A stretch of 64,000 nt of DNA from Solirubrum koreensis (lineage in GTDB: Bacteria; Bacteroidota; Bacteroidia; Cytophagales; Hymenobacteraceae). The stretch spans positions 62,001 to 126,000 of the forward strand of contig NZ_BAABHA010000004.1 in assembly GCF_039541855.1 (NCBI RefSeq), read 5' to 3'. Position 1 is the first letter of the stretch. Every line of letters starts with the position of its first letter. Made by a program: the position numbers and the translations under genes. The notes below the pieces were generated by a model. That model did no database searches. It was given only the letters and a program-made list of their open reading frames with translations, and was not told where the DNA came from. This document shows, in pieces, positions 42,368-51,275 of the stretch.

Positions 42368-43504
42368 TTACTTACTCGGCAAAACGCTTTCTACACTCTG
42401 CCACAGCCGTTCGGCACTGCTGTCCCAGGAAAAACGCCGGACGTTTATCAGCCCCTGCCCTGCTAGTTGAGCCCGCAGAAGAGCGTCGGAATCCAGGCGC
42501 GTTAGGGCCGCCGCCAGCTCTTCCACCGAGAATGGATTGGCTAGCAGGGCGCCGCCGGGCCCGGCTACTTCGGGCATGGAGCTGCGGTCGGAGGTGAGGA
42601 CTGGGCAGCCGCTTTGCTGCGCTTCCACGATGGGAATGCCGAAGCCCTCGAAATAAGGTACGTAAGCGCAGACGCGGGCAGCAGCGTACAGTTGCACCAG
42701 CTCGTCGTCGGTAACACGGCCGGTGAGGTGCACTGCGGCCTGGTGCTGCATTTGCTGGTACACATCGAACATGGAACCGGCTTTCCAGGCTTTGCGGCCC
42801 ACAATAAGGAGCTGCGTGGCCGAACCGGTTTGCTGCTTAAATCGGTCGAATGCCAGCAGCAGGTTCACCAGGTTTTTGCGCGGCTGCAGCGCGCCCACGA
42901 ACATAATATAGGGCTGCCCGCCGCTGAAACGCTGGCGCACGGTTACTTGCTGGTTTTCGGGCAGGGGCTGAAACCGTACGTCGGCGGCGTTGTACACCAC
43001 GTCGATGCGGGCGGGCTCTATGCCATAGGTCTGCACCAGATCCAGCTTGGTGGCTTCGGAAACAGCCACAATGCGGCGTGAGGCGCGGGCAAAACGAGGG
43101 GCAAAAAAGTGGTAGTACTTGCGTTGCAGCAGGCCTACATCCTGCGGAAAATGCTCGAAAGCCAAGTCGTGCATGACGGTAACGCGCGGCACCTGCGTGG
43201 CGAGGGTGGTGAAACCGTCGGTACTCAGGAACGCGGCGGGCCGGTGGCGCTTCAGCCATAATGCCACTGCCCCCTCGAACCAGGCCACAAAGAGAAACGG
43301 GTGGCGAGCGGGCGGAAACAGCACGTGCGGCACCACGTTCGGCGCAAACAGGTACTGCGGATCGAAGGGCCGGTCGAACAGGAAATGGAACGTGTGCTCG
43401 GGGTGCTGGCGCACCATTCGGCTGAGGGTTTCGTAGGTGAAGCGCCCAATGCCCTCCAACTGGCCTCCCGGTAATAAAAAGCGGACGTTAACGGCTATAT
43501 CCAA
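42368..43504 (-). CDS. Family 1 (GT4-type) glycosyltransferase
   Basis: About 378 residues from a TTG at 43504 giving (M)DIAVNVRFLLPGG, the typical family beginning. A further TTG lies at 43567, but the residues between look non-coding. N-terminal glycine-rich LEGIGRFTYE and the GT-B C-lobe are clear: IMFVGALQPRKNLVNLL, ACAYVPYFEGFGIPIVEAQQSGCPVLTSD (the E-x7-E donor motif) and a late SWDSSAERLW. It likely transfers a sugar during surface-polysaccharide assembly. It lies next to the flippase gene, separated from it by an inverted repeat. Confidence 0.88.
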   Translation of the reverse strand: MDIAVNVRFLLPGGQLEGIGRFTYETLSRMVRQHPEHTFHFLFDRPFDPQYLFAPNVVPHVLFPPARHPFLFVAWFEGAVALWLKRHRPAAFLSTDGFTTLATQVPRVTVMHDLAFEHFPQDVGLLQRKYYHFFAPRFARASRRIVAVSEATKLDLVQTYGIEPARIDVVYNAADVRFQPLPENQQVTVRQRFSGGQPYIMFVGALQPRKNLVNLLLAFDRFKQQTGSATQLLIVGRKAWKAGSMFDVYQQMQHQAAVHLTGRVTDDELVQLYAAARVCAYVPYFEGFGIPIVEAQQSGCPVLTSDRSSMPEVAGPGGALLANPFSVEELAAALTRLDSDALLRAQLAGQGLINVRRFSWDSSAERLWQSVESVLPSK

Positions 43505-43594
43505 GGTGTGCGGTGAAGTGCGAATGTGGCATTTTTGCGGCTGGGGTGGTACGGCCGCTGAAGCCAATCCGAAAAGTCAAGCAGAGGCAAATAA

Positions 43595-43714
43595 AGAACG
43601 TCATGTCGAGCGCAGTCGAGACATCTCGCTGGGTAGTAATCTGCTCGTTGAACGATGCGTTTACTATCTGGCATCAGCACGCGAGATGTCTCGACAAGCT
43701 CGACATGACGTTCT
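43595..43714. repeat. Long imperfect inverted repeat (REP/MITE-like)
   Basis: The left arm at 43595-43629 and the right arm at 43681-43714 are inverted copies (AGAACGTCATGTCGAGC then GTCGAGACATCTCGC). They differ only by GCA against TT in the middle, with a 51-base spacer. It lies between two same-strand genes and does not touch any coding frame. I recall similar GTCATG..GAGATG palindromes as dispersed repeats in Hymenobacter genomes, which cannot be checked within one window. Confidence 0.75.
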
Positions 43715-43733
43715 GGCTTTTTCGGACAGACTC

Positions 43734-45128
43734 TTAGCCTCCCCGCTTCAGGAAAGGCTGCAGCTCGGCCGGGCGCACCACGCCGGTACCGAACAACAAA
43801 CCCACGAATACTACGCCCGCCACCACGCTTTCGGCCAGCCAGTGCAGGTTTAACTGCGTTTGCAGCCCGTACCACGCGGCGCAAAGCAAGCCAAACGTAA
43901 GAGCCAGCCGCGCTAGCATGGCCCAGGGCACCGCCACGCCGGCGCGGTTTTGCACCAGCCACACGTACCCGCCCGACACGAACACGGCGCATACCAGCGT
44001 GTTTACGGCGCCGGCCACGGCCCCGTAACGCGGCAGCAGCAACAGGTTCAGGCCCACGTTCAGGGCAATGCTCAGGGCCACCAGCCAACTGACGTGCCGC
44101 TCGTAGCTGGTACTGGTAAGCAAGGTGCTGTAAATAACGAAGAAGCCGTGCACGAGCACGTTCACGAACAGAATCTTGAGGCAGAGCGTCATGCGCGCCA
44201 GCTCGGCGGGGCTGCTGTTGCTGAACTGCCAGAACAACACCTCGCCCCGAAACAGCACGAAGGCGCAGAACAGCAGCAAGGGAACGGCCGTTACGCGTTG
44301 CCCAAACCACAGCAGCTCGCGCTGCTCTTCCTTGCTTTGGTGCGCGTGGGCAAACTTGGCAAAAAACAGCGGCAGCACCGTCCACAGAAACATCATTACG
44401 GCATCTACCCACCGGTAAGCGCCCGCGTAATACCCGGCTTCCTGCGCCGAAGCCAGCCGCTCCAGCATCACCATATCTACGCGCTCATTCAGCCCGTAGA
44501 GCAAGGTAATGAGCGCGAACGGCAGGCCGCCGCGCAGCACCTCGCGGGCCTGCTGGCGGTTGGGCCGCCAGGGCACCCGGCCGAAAAGCCGCGCCACTAG
44601 GGCGTACAGCAGCACAAAAGTGAAGGCTGAAGCCACTGTGCGGGCCCCGATGTAGTTGGTGAGGGTAATGCCGATGGGCAGCAGCGCCAGCACCAACCCC
44701 AGCATCAGGGCCTTTTCCAGTACCGAAAGCCACGCGTCGGTGTTAAAATGCTGGTGGGCCTGCACCGCGCCGCGCAAAAACTGCGCGTATTGGGTGAGCA
44801 GCAGCCCACTGCCCACCAGCGCCAACAGCGCCAGCGTATAGCCGCGGTAGCCAATCAGCCACCCCACGCCCAGCATAATGCCGAAGAACAGCACGTTCAG
44901 GCCGGCCCGGAGGGGCAGAACGGTAGGAAAATACTCCGTCAGGAAGGCGGGCTCGGCCGCTACCCGCTTGGTAGTGTGCTGCGTGATGCCGATGTCGGCT
45001 ACCGCAGCCAGTACCATGGTCAGGGCGTAGAGGGCGGTAAACGTGCCGAAGGCGGCGTGTCCGAGGCGGTCCTGCACCACGTTTTCTACCACCACCCAGC
45101 CGGGCTTGATGAGCAGGTTGAGCAGCAC
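43734..45128 (-). CDS. Polysaccharide flippase (Wzx-like, MOP superfamily)
   Basis: A 464-residue inner-membrane protein with about twelve to fourteen helices. Features are LIKPGWVVVENVVQDRLG near the start, GLPFALITLLYGLNERVDMVMLERL in the middle and LNVGLNLLLLPRYGAVAGAVNTLV at the second bundle. It should move lipid-linked glycan units outward. The GTG at 45128 is the first standard start. The frame continues upstream as PVRIKRFFGNISLA without ATG, GTG or TTG before a stop. Homologues usually begin with a Lys-Arg-Phe-Phe-like segment, so the true start may be upstream and non-standard. Confidence 0.85.
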   Translation of the reverse strand: MLLNLLIKPGWVVVENVVQDRLGHAAFGTFTALYALTMVLAAVADIGITQHTTKRVAAEPAFLTEYFPTVLPLRAGLNVLFFGIMLGVGWLIGYRGYTLALLALVGSGLLLTQYAQFLRGAVQAHQHFNTDAWLSVLEKALMLGLVLALLPIGITLTNYIGARTVASAFTFVLLYALVARLFGRVPWRPNRQQAREVLRGGLPFALITLLYGLNERVDMVMLERLASAQEAGYYAGAYRWVDAVMMFLWTVLPLFFAKFAHAHQSKEEQRELLWFGQRVTAVPLLLFCAFVLFRGEVLFWQFSNSSPAELARMTLCLKILFVNVLVHGFFVIYSTLLTSTSYERHVSWLVALSIALNVGLNLLLLPRYGAVAGAVNTLVCAVFVSGGYVWLVQNRAGVAVPWAMLARLALTFGLLCAAWYGLQTQLNLHWLAESVVAGVVFVGLLFGTGVVRPAELQPFLKRGG

Positions 45129-45186
45129 CGCGAGGCTGATATTTCCAAAAAAGCGTTTGATGCGAACGGGGAGTAAAGTGCGGGCG

Positions 45187-45194
45187 CAAAACTA
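45187..45194 (-). promoter_or_regulatory. -7 element TAGTTTTG of the flippase gene
   Basis: The minus strand reads TAGTTTTG. The start site should be near 45180, divergent from the Wzz-like promoter about 30 bases away. Confidence 0.5.
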
Positions 45195-45225
45195 CCAAAA
45201 AGGCTGGCGTCAGCGGTTTTTGTGG

Positions 45226-45233
45226 TAACTTTG
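45226..45233 (+). promoter_or_regulatory. -7 element TAACTTTG of the Wzz-like gene
   Basis: It matches TAnnTTTG. The predicted start near 45240 gives a leader of about 54 bases before the ATG at 45294. Confidence 0.55.
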
Positions 45234-45293
45234 CCGGGTCGGTGCAGCCTGTTTATACGTGCATTAGGCGCCTTTCTCACTACTTGCATTGGC

Positions 45294-46376
45294 ATGTCCG
45301 CTCGCCCTTTCTCGTTACTTAGCCTTTGGCCGATTGTTCAGCGCTGGAAAAACCTGGTATTAGCCGCGGTGGTGCTGGCCGCAGTGGTTAGCGTTATCGT
45401 TGCCCTTACGCTGCCTAATATTTATAAGTCGACATCGGTTTTTTACCCCACTAATCCACAAACCACCGACCCTGACCGCATTGTAACGGAGGGTGGTAAG
45501 CTGGAGCTTGGTGGCCGCGCCGAAGATCTGGACCGCGTGCTTACCATCGGCAGTTCCCTGCCGGTAGCCGAGTACATTATTACCAAGTATAAACTTCACG
45601 ACCACTACAAAACCGGCCAGCCCGGCGTGGAAGAAGCCGATCAGGCCGTGCTCGACGAGTTCAACGACAACCTCGACATTGTACATAATGAGCGCGACGC
45701 CATTGAGCTGACTTTCCAGGACCGCGACAAGCAGTTGGCGGCCCGCATTGCCAATGACTTAGTGGCGGTTATCGACTCCTTTAACCAGCAGCTGACGCTG
45801 GATAACCGCCGCAGCGTGCTCGATTTGTACCGCACGCGCTACACGTTTCTGAGCCGGGAGTACGCCACCACCCGGCAGGCTCTCATTGCTGGCCGTCGCC
45901 GCTACGGCATTTACGGCATGGACCGCGAATCGCGCTACTTGGCCAAAGAGGTGGTGGAAACCCAGGCCGAGCTGCTTCGCGCTGAGGGAGAAGGCAACGG
46001 CAGCAAAGCCGCCGGCCTGCGCCGCGCCCTGAAAGGCCTCACCGAAGCCGACGGCGGCAACCTCCTGAATCTGGAAAACTTCGTGCAGGGCGCCGATTCC
46101 ATGAGCACGCTCTACGCTCGTTTTAACGACCTGCAAGGGCGCCTGATTGGGGCCCGCTCGGCCTACGAAACCGCCGATTTGGCCCTAAAAGGCCGTATTT
46201 CGTCGCTGTACGTGGTGCAGAAAGCGTTGCCGGCCACCAAAAAATCCCAGCCCGTGCGGTGGCTGATCGTGGTGTCGTCGGTGGTCATCACGTTCGTGCT
46301 GTCCGTTATCGTTATTACGCTGCTGGAGCTGTACCGCCGGAACGCCGACCGCTTCGTGGCCCAGCCGGTGGCTTAA
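45294..46376 (+). CDS. Wzz-like polysaccharide chain-length determinant
   Basis: A protein of 360 residues with two membrane helices (about 19-42 and 318-342) enclosing a large periplasmic helical domain. The Pro-rich/Tyr segment LPNIYKSTSVFYPTNP follows the first helix, as in Wzz/PCP proteins. There is no C-terminal tyrosine kinase domain. It sets polymer length with the ligase/polymerase encoded next. Its stop and the next ATG overlap as TAATG, so the two are translationally coupled. Confidence 0.85.
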   Translation: MSARPFSLLSLWPIVQRWKNLVLAAVVLAAVVSVIVALTLPNIYKSTSVFYPTNPQTTDPDRIVTEGGKLELGGRAEDLDRVLTIGSSLPVAEYIITKYKLHDHYKTGQPGVEEADQAVLDEFNDNLDIVHNERDAIELTFQDRDKQLAARIANDLVAVIDSFNQQLTLDNRRSVLDLYRTRYTFLSREYATTRQALIAGRRRYGIYGMDRESRYLAKEVVETQAELLRAEGEGNGSKAAGLRRALKGLTEADGGNLLNLENFVQGADSMSTLYARFNDLQGRLIGARSAYETADLALKGRISSLYVVQKALPATKKSQPVRWLIVVSSVVITFVLSVIVITLLELYRRNADRFVAQPVA

Positions 46377-47836
46377 TGAACACGTTACTAGCCCGGCTGC
46401 GCCCCCAAGACCCGGCCCAACGGATATTCGTTGCCTTCGTGGTATTGCTGGTAGTGGGCGGCGCTACAGCCGTTTTGGCAGGCACTAATCTGGGCCTTCT
46501 GCCCGTAGTGGCTGCCATTGGCTTGGGGGTGCTGGTAGTGGACTGGCGCTGGGTATACTACCTGCTGCTCACCACGCTGGCCTTTTCGCTGCAGTTTCCA
46601 ATGCCCGGCGGCCTTAGCCTCGATGTGCCGTCGGAACCGCTTATGCTGGTGCTGCTTGGGTGCTTTGGCGTAGCTGTGCTTGCGGGCCGTACGGGCCTCA
46701 CCCGGCGTGAAGTGGCGCACCCCTTGGTGCTGCTGCTGGGGTTAACGCTGCTGTGGGCCATGGTTTCTACCATGTTCTCCGTCGACACGGCGAAGTCGGT
46801 GAAATACCTGTTGGCCAAAACCTGGTACATCGGTCCGTTCCTGTTCGTAACCCTGATGTTGTTGCGGCGCCCTTCCGATGTGTGGAAAATAGCAGCCTGC
46901 CACACGTTTGGGGCCTGCTTAACGGTGCTGTATGCGGCGGCGCGCCACGCAGCCACCGGCTTTTCCTTCGACAGCATCAACCAAGCCCTTTCCCCTTTCT
47001 ACATCAACCACGTGATTTACGCCACGGTGCTGGCCATGCTGCTGCCGTACGCATTTTACGCGGCCCGGTCGAAAACGGGCCTGAGTCGCACGGCGTGGCG
47101 GGTGGCTATGGTACTGATGCTGTTCGGGCTGTTCACTTCCTACACCCGTGCCTCCATTTTATCGTTGCCGGTAGCGGGCCTGTTTTACGTGGTGATGCGC
47201 CTACGTCTCACACGCTGGGTACTCATCGGGGCCATATCGGCGGCCGTGAGCGGGGCCCTGTACTTTGTGCAGGAAAACAACTTCATGCTGTACGCCCCCG
47301 ATTTTGAAAAGACCATTTTCAACGGCGACAACTTCGAGAAGCACCTGGAAGCTACCTATAAGCTGGAGGATGTATCGGGCATGGAGCGCGTATACCGCTG
47401 GGTGGCCGCCGTGCGCATGCTCGCCGACAAGCCCCTGACGGGCAGCGGCCCTTCTACCTTTTACCCCGAGTACAAGCGCTACACGGTAAAGAGCTTCCGG
47501 ACGTACGTGAGCGACAACCCCGAACGCTCCACCACGCATAACTATTTCCTGCTTCAACTCGCCGAACAGGGCCTGCCCGGCTTTGCCCTGTTCGTGCTCT
47601 TGCTATCGGCTACGTTGCTGTTTACTGAAACCCTTTACCACCGGGCCGCCCGTCAACCCCAGTTTCGACGGGTGGTGCTGGCGGCGGGCCTGTCGTTGGT
47701 GGTGATTGTGTTTCACCTGCTGCTTAACGAGCTGATTGAAGTCGATAAAATCGGCTCCTTCTTCTTTATCGGTCTGGCGGTGCTCATTCGGGCCGAAGCC
47801 TGGATAGACCTCACGACTACCGAAGAAAAGGCCTAG
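46376..47836 (+). CDS. O-antigen ligase / polymerase (Wzy_C family)
   Basis: A 486-residue membrane protein with about twelve helices. The characteristic large loop lies near residues 330-410 and holds MERVYRWVAAVRMLADKPLTGSGPSTFYPEYK and the His-containing STTHNYFLLQLAEQGLPG. It joins or polymerises surface glycan on the periplasmic face. It is coupled to the Wzz-like gene by TAATG and divergent from the flippase and GT1, so the group forms one envelope-polysaccharide locus. Confidence 0.87.
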   Translation: MNTLLARLRPQDPAQRIFVAFVVLLVVGGATAVLAGTNLGLLPVVAAIGLGVLVVDWRWVYYLLLTTLAFSLQFPMPGGLSLDVPSEPLMLVLLGCFGVAVLAGRTGLTRREVAHPLVLLLGLTLLWAMVSTMFSVDTAKSVKYLLAKTWYIGPFLFVTLMLLRRPSDVWKIAACHTFGACLTVLYAAARHAATGFSFDSINQALSPFYINHVIYATVLAMLLPYAFYAARSKTGLSRTAWRVAMVLMLFGLFTSYTRASILSLPVAGLFYVVMRLRLTRWVLIGAISAAVSGALYFVQENNFMLYAPDFEKTIFNGDNFEKHLEATYKLEDVSGMERVYRWVAAVRMLADKPLTGSGPSTFYPEYKRYTVKSFRTYVSDNPERSTTHNYFLLQLAEQGLPGFALFVLLLSATLLFTETLYHRAARQPQFRRVVLAAGLSLVVIVFHLLLNELIEVDKIGSFFFIGLAVLIRAEAWIDLTTTEEKA

Positions 47837-47873
47837 CCGAAAACGCATAGCCCTTAGCCCAAGGCGTTTCGGC
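47836..47873. terminator. Terminator-like hairpin between convergent genes
   Basis: GCCGAAAACGC (47836-47846) pairs with GCGTTTCGGC (47864-47873) with one bulge. It lies between the O-antigen ligase stop and the PP2C gene end. Confidence 0.6.
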
Positions 47874-47880
47874 CAGGACT

Positions 47881-49146
47881 TTATTTAAAGCGGCAGCTCA
47901 GAATGGTAATGTCGTCGGCGAAGTAGTTGCCTTTGGCATTGAACTGCTCAATGCGTTGCAGCAGGGAATCGTGCAGCTTGGGCAGAGGCACGTACCGCAT
48001 TTCGTGCAGGGCCTGCAATACGCCTTCCTCCCCGTATTCGTCCCCGGCTTCGTTGAACACTTCGGTCAGGCCGTCGGTGTACGTAAGCAGCATGGTGCGC
48101 GGCGGCACGGTTAGCTCGCCCACTTGCAGCAGCGGCAGCTCGTCCATCACGCCCAGCATAATGGCACCGGTTTTCAGAAGCTGCACCGGCCCGTGGTCGG
48201 GCAGCAGCAGCGGGTCGTTGTGGCCGGCGTTAACGTATTGCAGGTGGCGCGTGGCGCGGTTGTAAATGCCGAAGAACGCCGTGATAAACCGGTCGCCGCC
48301 CGAATTGCGGAAGATCAGGTGGTTAAGTTCCTGCACTACGGTGGCCAGGTCTACGGGCTGGCGCAGCAGCGTGCGCAACCCGGCCTGGAAGTTCGACATC
48401 AGCAACGAAGCCCCTACCCCTTTCCCTGAAACGTCGGCGGCGCAGAACAGGAACCGATTCTTATCGATTTCCACTACGTCGTAAAAGTCGCCGCCCACGG
48501 CCGTGTGCGGAATATAGGTGGCGTGCACCACCACTGCGTCGTTGTTCGGCAGTTTGCCGGGGAAGAGCATGGCCTGCACCTCCTGGGCAATTTCGATTTC
48601 CTTGCGCACGGCCGCGGCCTGTACCTGCTGGCGCACCAACCGGCGCGAGGCCACAGCGCCCAGCAGAATCTGGCTGAGCGAGTCGATAAAGGTTACGGCT
48701 TCCCTACGCGCTTCGTCCGAGCTGGTGTAGTTCTGATTCAACTCCCCAATGAAAACCAACCCTAGCAGCTGGTCTCCTTCGTAGGCGGGCATAACGGTTT
48801 CGAACACTTGCCAGGGCTTACCCAATTCCAGATCGGCCACCGAAGCGGGGTGCTCCGGCGGGAAACGCTGAATACGCTCGGGCAGTTGGTGAGCTTGGAA
48901 CTCGGGCATTTTGGGACCAAAAGCGGTGGCGCAGCGCCACTGGTGGCCTTCCTCCTCCACGTACACGGCTAGCTGCCGCACGCCCAGCTGGCCCAGCAGC
49001 GTAAACTGAAAAATCTTATAGAGGTTCTCGTCGTTCGGCTCGCCGTTTACAGCCTGGGTAATTTCCAGTAGCGCAGCCAGCTCCCGCTCTTTAAGCTTGA
49101 GCAGCAGGTGTTCCTCTTTGGTAAGCGCGGGCAGCGTATTAGGCAT
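47881..49146 (-). CDS. GAF plus PP2C-type (RsbU/SpoIIE) serine phosphatase
   Basis: A 421-residue cytoplasmic protein. A coiled N-terminus (LLLKLKERELAALLEIT) is followed by a GAF-like domain (about 40-195) and a SpoIIE-type PP2C domain (about 215-421). Metal motifs are VGGDFYDV and FCAADVSGKGVGASLLMS, then NAGHNDPLLL, LLTYTDGLTEVFN and ADDITILSCRF. It probably dephosphorylates an anti-sigma antagonist-like partner, but none is adjacent. The ATG at 49146 lies 8 bases inside the ABC permease frame, so its synthesis is coupled to the permease. Confidence 0.9.
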   Translation of the reverse strand: MPNTLPALTKEEHLLLKLKERELAALLEITQAVNGEPNDENLYKIFQFTLLGQLGVRQLAVYVEEEGHQWRCATAFGPKMPEFQAHQLPERIQRFPPEHPASVADLELGKPWQVFETVMPAYEGDQLLGLVFIGELNQNYTSSDEARREAVTFIDSLSQILLGAVASRRLVRQQVQAAAVRKEIEIAQEVQAMLFPGKLPNNDAVVVHATYIPHTAVGGDFYDVVEIDKNRFLFCAADVSGKGVGASLLMSNFQAGLRTLLRQPVDLATVVQELNHLIFRNSGGDRFITAFFGIYNRATRHLQYVNAGHNDPLLLPDHGPVQLLKTGAIMLGVMDELPLLQVGELTVPPRTMLLTYTDGLTEVFNEAGDEYGEEGVLQALHEMRYVPLPKLHDSLLQRIEQFNAKGNYFADDITILSCRFK

Positions 49147-50323
49147 TGGTAAGCGGAGTTTTGGGGTCGTATGCGTCGCGGAGGCCGTTGCCAAGCAAGT
49201 TAAAGCTCAGCACCAACAGGCTGATGGCTACGCTGGGCATCAAGGTAAGCCACAAACCGGCTCGGGTGCCCAGCAAGTCGTAGCCTTCTTTCACCATCAG
49301 CCCCCACGACGGCGCGGGTGGCTGTACGCCCAGGCCCAAAAAGCTTAGGCCTGCTTCAAGCAGAATGGCCGCCGCGAAGTTGCTGGTGGCAATAACGATG
49401 AGTGGCCCGAACAAGTTAGGCAGTAGGTGCCAAGTGAGCAGGCGCCACGTGGGCAGGCCCAGCACGCGACCGGCTTCCACAAAGGTTTTTTCGCGCAGAC
49501 TCAGCATCTGGCCGCGCACCACGCGGGCCACGTCTACCCACATCGTTAGGCCCACGGCTACAAACGACGTCCACACGCCTTTTGAGCCGAAAGCCAGTGA
49601 AATGGCAATGACCAGCATGATGCCCGGAATGCTCCACACCACCGTCATGAGGCCCAGCAACAGCGAATCGAGCCAGCCGCCGGCGTATCCGGCCACGGCA
49701 CCCACGGTAATGCCAATGGCCAGCGAGATGAGCACCGCCACCAGCCCGATGCCCAGCGAAATGCGCGTGCCCAGCAGCAGGCGGCTCAGTTCGTCGCGGC
49801 CGGCTTTGTCGGTGCCCAGCCAGTAAGTGCGTTGCTCGATGTGGTCGGCTTCCAGCAAGCTTTTTTGCTCGGCGGCCGGGGCCGTGCGGCCGGTAATTCG
49901 GGCCAGGGCATAGCGCCGCACCGGTTCGGCTAAAGCTCCCTTGGCTTGGAACGGCTGCGCCACCAGCGTATCGCCGCTGATGCGGTAGCCGCTAATGGCG
50001 AGTTCCTCGAAGCGGGCCGGCGTACCGCTCAGCCATCGGTCGAAAACCGAGACCGGCTGGCGGGCCGACGAATCCATCAGTGGTACGCGCAGAATGGTGA
50101 CGGTGGTACCGGGCGGCTGCTTTTGGAGCTGCACGAATCCGTTGTTGGCGTTGGGCGTGGCATCGGGCAGCACGAGGTAGCCCAGCAGCGCTACCAGGCT
50201 GCAGAGAGCAATAAACGCCAGCCCAGCCATAGCCGGGCCGTTGGCCAGCAGGCGCTGACGCACGTAATAGCTCGGCGTACGCACGGGCGCCGGTACGGGC
50301 ACGGTGGCCACGGGGGCAGCCAT
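49139..50323 (-). CDS. Oligopeptide-type ABC transporter permease (DppC/OppC-like)
   Basis: A protein of 394 residues with one N-terminal helix, a periplasmic insert of about 130 residues, and a five-helix permease core. The core has WLGTDKAGRDELSRLLLGTRISL, the EAA loop VEAGRVLGLPTWRLLTWHLLPN and GLSFLGLGVQPPAPSWG. It should import peptides with a DppB-type partner, two ATPases and a binding protein, none of which are in the window. The long insert is larger than in E. coli DppC. It starts at TAATG overlapping the upstream wHTH gene. Confidence 0.88.
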   Translation of the reverse strand: MAAPVATVPVPAPVRTPSYYVRQRLLANGPAMAGLAFIALCSLVALLGYLVLPDATPNANNGFVQLQKQPPGTTVTILRVPLMDSSARQPVSVFDRWLSGTPARFEELAISGYRISGDTLVAQPFQAKGALAEPVRRYALARITGRTAPAAEQKSLLEADHIEQRTYWLGTDKAGRDELSRLLLGTRISLGIGLVAVLISLAIGITVGAVAGYAGGWLDSLLLGLMTVVWSIPGIMLVIAISLAFGSKGVWTSFVAVGLTMWVDVARVVRGQMLSLREKTFVEAGRVLGLPTWRLLTWHLLPNLFGPLIVIATSNFAAAILLEAGLSFLGLGVQPPAPSWGLMVKEGYDLLGTRAGLWLTLMPSVAISLLVLSFNLLGNGLRDAYDPKTPLTNA

Positions 50324-50580
50324 TAACGGGTGTTGTGTTGGAGCAGGCCTTCTTTGGAAGCCAGAAAGAAAGAGTCGCAGCCGATGGCGCCGAACGAGGT
50401 AGGCTCGTAGGCCAGCTCGGTATCGGGGTCGGGCCAGTAGCAACGGATTAGCCCCTGCTCGAGCATGGTGCGCAGGTTTTGCTCCAGCTTAGCCGGCGAC
50501 AGGTTGGTGCGTTGCTGCAGGTCGCTGAATGAGGTAACGAAGTACAGCTCGTCGAGAATGTCGAATTCGTGGTCGGTCAC
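50323..50580 (-). CDS. Small winged-helix-like protein
   Basis: A protein of 85 residues from a GTG at 50580 (MTDHEFDILDELYFVTSF). A helix-turn-helix-like unit (FSDLQQRTNLSPAKLEQNLRTMLEQGLIRCY) is followed by a short strand region. The choice of start rests on a TACATTTG -7 element at 50608-50615, which rules out an upstream GTG at 50619. It overlaps the permease by TAATG and heads a three-gene operon. The function is unknown and may be regulatory. Confidence 0.6.
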   Translation of the reverse strand: MTDHEFDILDELYFVTSFSDLQQRTNLSPAKLEQNLRTMLEQGLIRCYWPDPDTELAYEPTSFGAIGCDSFFLASKEGLLQHNTR

Positions 50581-50607
50581 GGAAGAAGCGGATCGGCTGA
50601 TGGTAAG

Positions 50608-50615
50608 CAAATGTA
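50608..50615 (-). promoter_or_regulatory. -7 element TACATTTG of the wHTH-permease-PP2C operon
   Basis: The minus strand reads TACATTTG. The predicted start site is near 50601, about 20 bases before the GTG at 50580. Confidence 0.5.
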
Positions 50616-50660
50616 CCACCCGGAAGCGGGAAAGGTCAATAGCAGCCTTGGGTAACGCGG

Positions 50661-51191
50661 CTACCGGCTGGCAACTGCCTCGAGCACGTAGTCGCTGCTG
50701 GAAGTTTCGGCCGGGGCGGCGTACCGAATGTAAGCCAGAATGCTTTCCACTTCGGCGGCGCTTAAGGCAAAGCTGGGCATTTGCTGCTGCTGGTACTCGT
50801 TGAAGATTTTCACCGCGTACTCGTCGCCGCTGGCTACCATTTTGCTGGAGTTTTTCACCCAACTTACCAGCCACGGCAAAGGACGGCGCTGGTCGATGCC
50901 GGCAAGGGCAGGCCCTATTACAACCTCGTTAAGCGCGTGGCACTGGGCACAATTGCTTTTGAACAGGGCGTCGCCGGCGGCCACCGCAGCAGCCTCCGCG
51001 TCGGATAGCTGCGCTACTACTGGGCTGTCGGTAGTATCGGCAGAAGTATGGGACTGGTTCGACGGTTTGGTCTCAACAGCAGCTACTGGCTTTTCACCGA
51101 GGCCCGTGAGGGTGGAAAAGGCCACCACCAACGTGCAAATCAGCAGGAAAAGAGCGACTGGAAATACCAGCTCCAGGGCAGAACGGTTCAT
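50661..51191 (-). CDS. Membrane-anchored cytochrome c
   Basis: A protein of 176 residues. An N-terminal uncleaved helix (LVFPVALFLLICTLVVAF) is followed by a flexible linker and one haem domain. The haem site is NCAQCH. WVKNSSKMV and QQMPSFALSAAEVESILAYI contain the distal Met. It faces the periplasm and probably works in an electron chain. The oxidase or partner is not in the window. Confidence 0.87.
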   Translation of the reverse strand: MNRSALELVFPVALFLLICTLVVAFSTLTGLGEKPVAAVETKPSNQSHTSADTTDSPVVAQLSDAEAAAVAAGDALFKSNCAQCHALNEVVIGPALAGIDQRRPLPWLVSWVKNSSKMVASGDEYAVKIFNEYQQQQMPSFALSAAEVESILAYIRYAAPAETSSSDYVLEAVASR

Positions 51192-51275
51192 GGCAACAAG
51201 GTTTACCTGACACAGTACTAAGCGCCCTAAACGTACGCCCCAACGGCTGACCAGCCAAGGTTTCCCTTCTATTTA

